Source: Rhodocyclaceae bacterium (GTDB taxonomy: Bacteria; Pseudomonadota; Gammaproteobacteria; Burkholderiales; Rhodocyclaceae). From it: a DNA stretch of 64,000 nt. The stretch is from NCBI GenBank assembly GCA_026415155.1, contig JAOAHQ010000040.1:25094-89093 (forward strand), in the 5' to 3' direction. Under the pieces are notes generated by a model that was not told the DNA's origin, made no database searches, and worked only from the letters and a program-made list of their open reading frames with translations. Of this stretch, positions 59,327-64,000 are shown piece by piece. Position 1 is the stretch's first letter; every line of letters starts with the position of its first letter. The translations under genes and the position numbers were made by a program.

Positions 59327-62300
59327 TCAGAGACGGCTGCGCAGGGCTTCCCTCGCCTGCCGTGCCACGAGCGCCGACTTTGCCTTGATATGCCCGAAGC
59401 CGCGCACCGCTTCCGGCCAGCGGGCAAGCTGCCGGGCGAGCTCGAGGTTCGCGGGTGTCAGGCGCGCGAGGATCAGTGCGACGTCGGCCTCGTAGTCGGC
59501 AATGAGCTCCCGTTCGAGTCGCCGCTCGGCGCTTTTCGCGAAGAGATCCCAGCGCATGCCGCGCAGCTTCCTCGCCTTCGCGAGCCAGCGCAAAGCCGTC
59601 ATCAGCCACGGCCCGAACGTCCGTTTGCGGATGCGGCCGCTGTTGGGGTCGGGCCGGGCAAGGAGCGGCGGGGCGAGGTGAAAATACAGCTTGTAGTCGC
59701 CCTCAAAGGTCGCTTCGATTTTCGCAAGGAAATCGGTCTCGGCGTAAAGCCGTGCGACCTCGTATTCATCCTTGATTGCGAGCAGCGTGTAGTAGTTGCG
59801 CGCGATTGTCATCGCAAGCGCCTCGTCGGCGGCCGGGTGATCGCGCACGTGCTCGATAAGCGTTTGGTAGCGCGCGGCGTAGGCGGCGTCCTGGTAGTCG
59901 GTGAGGCGTTTGACACGATCCTCGAGCAGCGCCGCGAAAGTCGGCGCTGGCGGGACGGCATTCGTCAGCGGCGGGGCGCAAGCCGGGTCGTGCGCGAGCC
60001 GGCGGCCCCAGCGGAAGGCGGCGAGGTTCATCTCGACGGCCGTGCCATTGAGCTCGATGGCGCGCACGAGAGCCGCTTCGCTGACCGGCACGAGGCCGCG
60101 CTGCCAGGCAAAACCGAGCAAGAGCAGATTGGCATAGATCGCATTGCCGAGCAGCGTCGTTGCGAGTTGCGTCGCATCGAGGATGTCCAAGGCAGCGGGG
60201 CCGACCGTCTCGACGAGCGCGCTGCGGATGCGCTCGAGGGGAAATGTCCAGTCGGGGTGGTGGATGAATTCGGCCGTCGGCGTCGCGGCGCCATTGACGA
60301 CGGCGCGCGTGCGGCCGGCGGCCATCTTGGCCAAGGCTTCAGCGCTCGCACTGACGATCGCATCGCCGCCGATCACCGCGTCGGCTTCGCCCGTGGCGAT
60401 GCGCACGGCATAGAGTCTCGTCGGATCGTCGCAGATGCGCACGTGGGAGAATACCGCGCCGCCCTTTTGCGCCAGTCCCGTCATGTCGAGCGTCGTTACC
60501 CCTTTGCCGTCGATGTGGGCGGCCATGCCGATGATGGCGCCCAAGGTGATGACGCCGGTGCCGCCGACGCCGGTGATGAGGATGGCATAGGGCGCGCGCG
60601 TCTCCGGCAAGCTCGGCGCCGGCAGGACGGCCTCCGCGCCGTCTTCGAGCGCGCGCCCCTTGCGCAGCCGGCCGCCCACGACGGTGACGAAGCTCGGGCA
60701 GAAGCCCTTCAGGCATGAAAAATCCTTGTTGCAGGCCGACTGGTCGATGGCACGCTTGCGGCCGAGCGGCGTCTCGATGGGGACGACGGCGAGGCAGTTC
60801 GATTGGACGGAACAATCGCCGCAGCCTTCGCAGACCGCCTCGTTGATGACGACGCGCACGGCCGGATCGGGCAGCAGGCCGCGCTTTCTGCGTCGGCGCA
60901 GCTCCGTCGCACAGGTCTGGTCGTAGATGAGCGCCGAGACGCCGGGGCATTCGCGCAGCTCGCGCTGGATTTGGTCGAGCTCGCTGCGGTCGCGCACCAG
61001 GGTGCCGTGCGGCAGTTCGCTCTTGCGCCAACTCCGCGGCGAGCCGTCGGTGACGACGACGATGTGGCCGACGCCCTCGGCGGCGAGCTGCTGCGCGAGC
61101 CGCGGCACGGAGAGCACGCCATCGACGGGCTGGCCGCCCGTCATCGCCACGGCATCGTTGTAGAGGAGCTTGTAGGTGACATTCACCTTGGCGGCGAGCG
61201 CGGCGCGAATGGCGAGAATGCCGGAGTGAAAATAGGTGCCATCGCCGAGATTGACGAAGACGTGCCGCGTCTCGGTGAAGGGCGCCTGGCCAAGCCAGGC
61301 GACACCCTCGCCGCCCATGTGCGAGAAGGTGGCCGTGTTGCGATCCATCCATGTCACCATGAAATGGCAGCCGATGCCGGCGAGCGCGCGCGAGCCCTCT
61401 GGCACGACGGTCGAGGTGTTGTGCGGGCAGCCAGGGCAATACCAGGGCAGGCGACCGAGGCCGGCGAGCGGCGAGGCGGCGCGCTCCTTCGCCTCGATGA
61501 GCGCGAGCCGGGCGCGAATGCGGTCGGAGGTGACCCAGCGCTCGATGCGCTGCGCGATCACCTTGGCGATCAAGGCCGGCGTGAGCTCGCCGCGCGCCGG
61601 CAGCAGCCAGTCGCCATGCGGCAAGGCCCACTCGCCTTTCTCGTCGAACTTGCCGATGACGCGCGGGCGCACGTCCTCGCGCCAGTTGTAGAGCTCCTCC
61701 TTGAGCTGGTATTCGATGAGCTGGCGTTTTTCTTCGACGACGAGGATCTCTTCGAGCCCCTCGGCGAAGCGGCGCACGCCGTCGGCCTCGAGCGGCCAGA
61801 CCATCGCGACCTTGTAAAGCCGGATGCCGATCTCGGCGGCGAGCTGATCGTCGATGCCGAGATCGTCGAAGGCCTGGCGCACGTCGAGATAGCTCTTGCC
61901 GGCGGCGATGATGCCCAGCCGCGGATTGGGCGAATCGATGACGACGCGGTTCAACCGGTTGGCGCGGCAGTAGGCGAGCGCGGCATAGAGTTTGTGATCA
62001 AGGAGGCGCGCTTCCTGAGCGAGGCGGTCGTCCGGCCAGCGGATGTTGAGGCCGTCCGGTGGCAATGCGTAGTCTGTCGGCAAGACGATTTCCGGCCGCT
62101 CGGGCGAAAGATCGATGCTTGCTGAAGATTCGATGGTGTCGGCCACCGCCTTGAAGCCGACCCAGCAGCCCGAATAGCGGCTCATCGCCCAGCCGTGCAG
62201 GCCGAGCTCGAGATAGTCCTGTACGCCCGAGGGCGCGAGCACGGGAATCATCGCCGCCTTGAAAGCGTGTTCCGACTGGTGGGCGACGGTAGATGAGCGT

Positions 62301-62743
62301 GCCGCGTGATCGTCGCCGGCGATCGCCAGCACGCCGCCGAATTTCGAGGTGCCGGCGGAGTTGGCGTGCTTGAAGACGTCGCCGCAGCGATCAACCCCCG
62401 GCCCCTTGCCGTACCAGAGACCGAAGACGCCGTCGTATTTCGCGCCGGGAAAAAGATTGACCTGCTGCGTGCCCCATAAGGCGGTGGCAGCAAGATCCTC
62501 GTTGAGGCCGGGCTGAAAGACGATGTGATGGTGCTCGAGATGCTTTTTGGCCTGCCAGAGCGCGAGATCGAGGCCGCCCAAAGGCGAGCCGCGGTAGCCG
62601 CTGACATAGCCGGCGGTGTTGAGGCCAGCCGCGAGATCACGGCGGCGCTGCAACATGGGCAGCAAGACGAGGGCCTGGATGCCGGAAAGATAGATACGCC
62701 CGGATTCGAGCGTGTATTTGTCGTCGAGCGTGACGTGGCGCAT
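59327..62743 (-). CDS. Indolepyruvate:ferredoxin oxidoreductase, fused alpha/beta/gamma-type
   Basis: TPP domain GIGCHFMVTWMDRNTATFSHMGGEGVAWLG; CEGCGDCSVQSNC Fe-S motif; C-terminal gamma-type domain (GVGGTGVITLGAIIGMAAH). Confidence 0.95.
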   Translation of the reverse strand: MRHVTLDDKYTLESGRIYLSGIQALVLLPMLQRRRDLAAGLNTAGYVSGYRGSPLGGLDLALWQAKKHLEHHHIVFQPGLNEDLAATALWGTQQVNLFPGAKYDGVFGLWYGKGPGVDRCGDVFKHANSAGTSKFGGVLAIAGDDHAARSSTVAHQSEHAFKAAMIPVLAPSGVQDYLELGLHGWAMSRYSGCWVGFKAVADTIESSASIDLSPERPEIVLPTDYALPPDGLNIRWPDDRLAQEARLLDHKLYAALAYCRANRLNRVVIDSPNPRLGIIAAGKSYLDVRQAFDDLGIDDQLAAEIGIRLYKVAMVWPLEADGVRRFAEGLEEILVVEEKRQLIEYQLKEELYNWREDVRPRVIGKFDEKGEWALPHGDWLLPARGELTPALIAKVIAQRIERWVTSDRIRARLALIEAKERAASPLAGLGRLPWYCPGCPHNTSTVVPEGSRALAGIGCHFMVTWMDRNTATFSHMGGEGVAWLGQAPFTETRHVFVNLGDGTYFHSGILAIRAALAAKVNVTYKLLYNDAVAMTGGQPVDGVLSVPRLAQQLAAEGVGHIVVVTDGSPRSWRKSELPHGTLVRDRSELDQIQRELRECPGVSALIYDQTCATELRRRRKRGLLPDPAVRVVINEAVCEGCGDCSVQSNCLAVVPIETPLGRKRAIDQSACNKDFSCLKGFCPSFVTVVGGRLRKGRALEDGAEAVLPAPSLPETRAPYAILITGVGGTGVITLGAIIGMAAHIDGKGVTTLDMTGLAQKGGAVFSHVRICDDPTRLYAVRIATGEADAVIGGDAIVSASAEALAKMAAGRTRAVVNGAATPTAEFIHHPDWTFPLERIRSALVETVGPAALDILDATQLATTLLGNAIYANLLLLGFAWQRGLVPVSEAALVRAIELNGTAVEMNLAAFRWGRRLAHDPACAPPLTNAVPPAPTFAALLEDRVKRLTDYQDAAYAARYQTLIEHVRDHPAADEALAMTIARNYYTLLAIKDEYEVARLYAETDFLAKIEATFEGDYKLYFHLAPPLLARPDPNSGRIRKRTFGPWLMTALRWLAKARKLRGMRWDLFAKSAERRLERELIADYEADVALILARLTPANLELARQLARWPEAVRGFGHIKAKSALVARQAREALRSRL
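59359..59378 (-). repeat. Dispersed repeat (copy 12, 3' end of indolepyruvate oxidoreductase gene), degenerate
   Basis: - strand AAAGTCGGCGCTCGTGGCACGGC; encodes KSALVAR. Confidence 0.55.
59940..59959 (+). repeat. Dispersed repeat (copy 13, antisense within indolepyruvate oxidoreductase gene)
   Basis: Exact consensus preceded by AAA; gene reads AVPPAPTF. Confidence 0.88.
60612..60631 (+). repeat. Dispersed repeat (copy 14, antisense within indolepyruvate oxidoreductase gene)
   Basis: CTCGGCGCCGGCAGGACGGC; gene reads AVLPAPSL. Confidence 0.65.
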
Positions 62744-62937
62744 GAGGGGTCTCCTCCTTGGCTTGGGGTCGTCGCGGCATCGCGCCTTGTGGGCCGACGC
62801 GCATCGGACTCGTTGGGTGGGCGGCGGTAGGCCGCCGTGCTATTTTGTATGGGCAAACCCTCGCCTGTCAAAGCGCCGAGTATCTTGACAAGAGTTTCTT
62901 GATTCATGCATACTCCACGGTTTCGCTGGAGGGGTTC

Positions 62938-63014
<77 letters not shown>

Positions 63015-63065
63015 AACCGTCATCGCCAACCGGTTCGCCGGCTGGGGTCAGTTGGGTCGGGATGA

Positions 63066-63141
63066 GCGGGTGTAGCTCAGTTGGTAGAGCTCTTGCCTTC
63101 CAAGCAAGATGTCGCGAGTTCGAGTCTCGTCGCCCGCTCCA
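63066..63141 (+). tRNA. tRNA-Gly(TCC)
   Basis: GCGGGTGTAGCTCAGTTGGTAGAGC...CTTGCCTTCCAAGCAAG...GTTCGAGTCTCGTCGCCCGCTCCA. Confidence 0.97.
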
Positions 63142-63185
63142 GATCGCTCCAGGGCATTGGTGGTGCGAAAAGATTTTGCAGCTGT

Positions 63186-63260
63186 GCCCATGTAGCTCAG
63201 TGGCAGAGCACTCCCTTGGTAAGGGAGAGGTCGGCAGTTCAATCCTGCCCATGGGCACCA
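63186..63260 (+). tRNA. tRNA-Thr(GGT)
   Basis: GCCCATGTAGCTCAGTGGCAGAGCACTCCCTTGGTAAGGGAG...GTTCAATCCTGCCCATGGGCACCA. Confidence 0.97.
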
Positions 63261-63302
63261 CGGTGTTTCTCGGGCCAAACTTAGACTTTGGGGTAATTGA
63301 TC

Positions 63303-64000
63303 ATGGCAAAAGGCAAATTTGAGCGTACGAAGCCGCACGTGAATGTGGGGACGATTGGTCACGTGGATCATGGGAAGACGACCTTGACGGCGGCGATTAC
63401 GACGATATTGGCGTCGAAGTTTGGTGGCGAGGCGAAGCGGTATGACGAGATTGATGCGGCGCCGGAGGAGAAGGCGCGCGGCATCACGATCAACACGGCG
63501 CACGTGGAATATGAGACGGCGAACCGTCACTATGCGCACGTGGATTGCCCGGGGCATGCGGACTATGTGAAGAACATGATCACTGGGGCGGGGCAGATGG
63601 ACGGGGCGATCCTGGTCGTCTCGGCGGCGGACGGGCCGATGCCGCAGACGCGCGAGCACATTTTGTTGGCGCGGCAAGTGGGCGTGCCCTACATCGTCGT
63701 GTTCATGAACAAGTGCGACATGGTCGATGATCCCGAGCTGCTTGAGCTCGTTGAAATGGAAGTGCGCGAGCTGCTTTCCAAGTATGACTTTCCTGGGGAT
63801 GAGATTCCGATCATCAAAGGCTCGGCGTTGAAGGCCATGGAAGGCGACAAAGGCGAGCTGGGCGAGCAAGCGATCATGAAGCTTGCTGAAGCGCTGGACA
63901 GCTACATTCCGACGCCGGAGCGAGCGATCGACAAGCCCTTCCTGATGCCGATCGAAGACGTTTTCTCGATCTCGGGGCGTGGCACGGTGGTGACGGGCCG
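63303..64000 (+). CDS. tuf: Elongation factor Tu, 5' part (runs off window)
   Basis: ATGGCAAAAGGCAAATTTGAGCG translates [33 protein letters not shown]; open to window end, so missing from the ORF track. Confidence 0.98.
   Translation, partial: MAKGKFERTKPHVNVGTIGHVDHGKTTLTAAITTILASKFGGEAKRYDEIDAAPEEKARGITINTAHVEYETANRHYAHVDCPGHADYVKNMITGAGQMDGAILVVSAADGPMPQTREHILLARQVGVPYIVVFMNKCDMVDDPELLELVEMEVRELLSKYDFPGDEIPIIKGSALKAMEGDKGELGEQAIMKLAEALDSYIPTPERAIDKPFLMPIEDVFSISGRGTVVTG

Overview
High-GC proteobacterial chromosomal window. The gene order pilMNOPQ-aroK-aroB-dgt-gltB-gltD and the tRNA-Tyr/Gly/Thr-tuf cluster suggest a betaproteobacterium. Most of it is core metabolism: ahcY, metK, metF, dapF-DUF484-xerC, hslVU, lysA-lptM/cyaY, a PBP1A, pilMNOPQ-aroKB, gltBD, glmU-glmS, an EF-G-like GTPase, cfa, a fused indolepyruvate:ferredoxin oxidoreductase and tuf. 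Accessory or regulatory parts include: two toxin-antitoxin modules with palindromic operators; a TonB-receptor pair + orphan substrate-binding protein + diguanylate cyclase operon; a zinc-acquisition locus (Zrg-like ABC, DUF2796, ZIP, Zur, outer-membrane protein); and a clear SAH riboswitch upstream of ahcY. The most unusual signal is a dispersed ~20-23 nt motif, consensus AAAGTCGGCGCTGGCGGGACGGC. About 14 exact or degenerate copies lie in both orientations, inside coding sequences (several reading frames) and between genes. I do not recognise it as a named repeat. I saw no CRISPR array, insertion sequence or prophage. All calls come from reading the sequence and the ORF translations; no searches were run.
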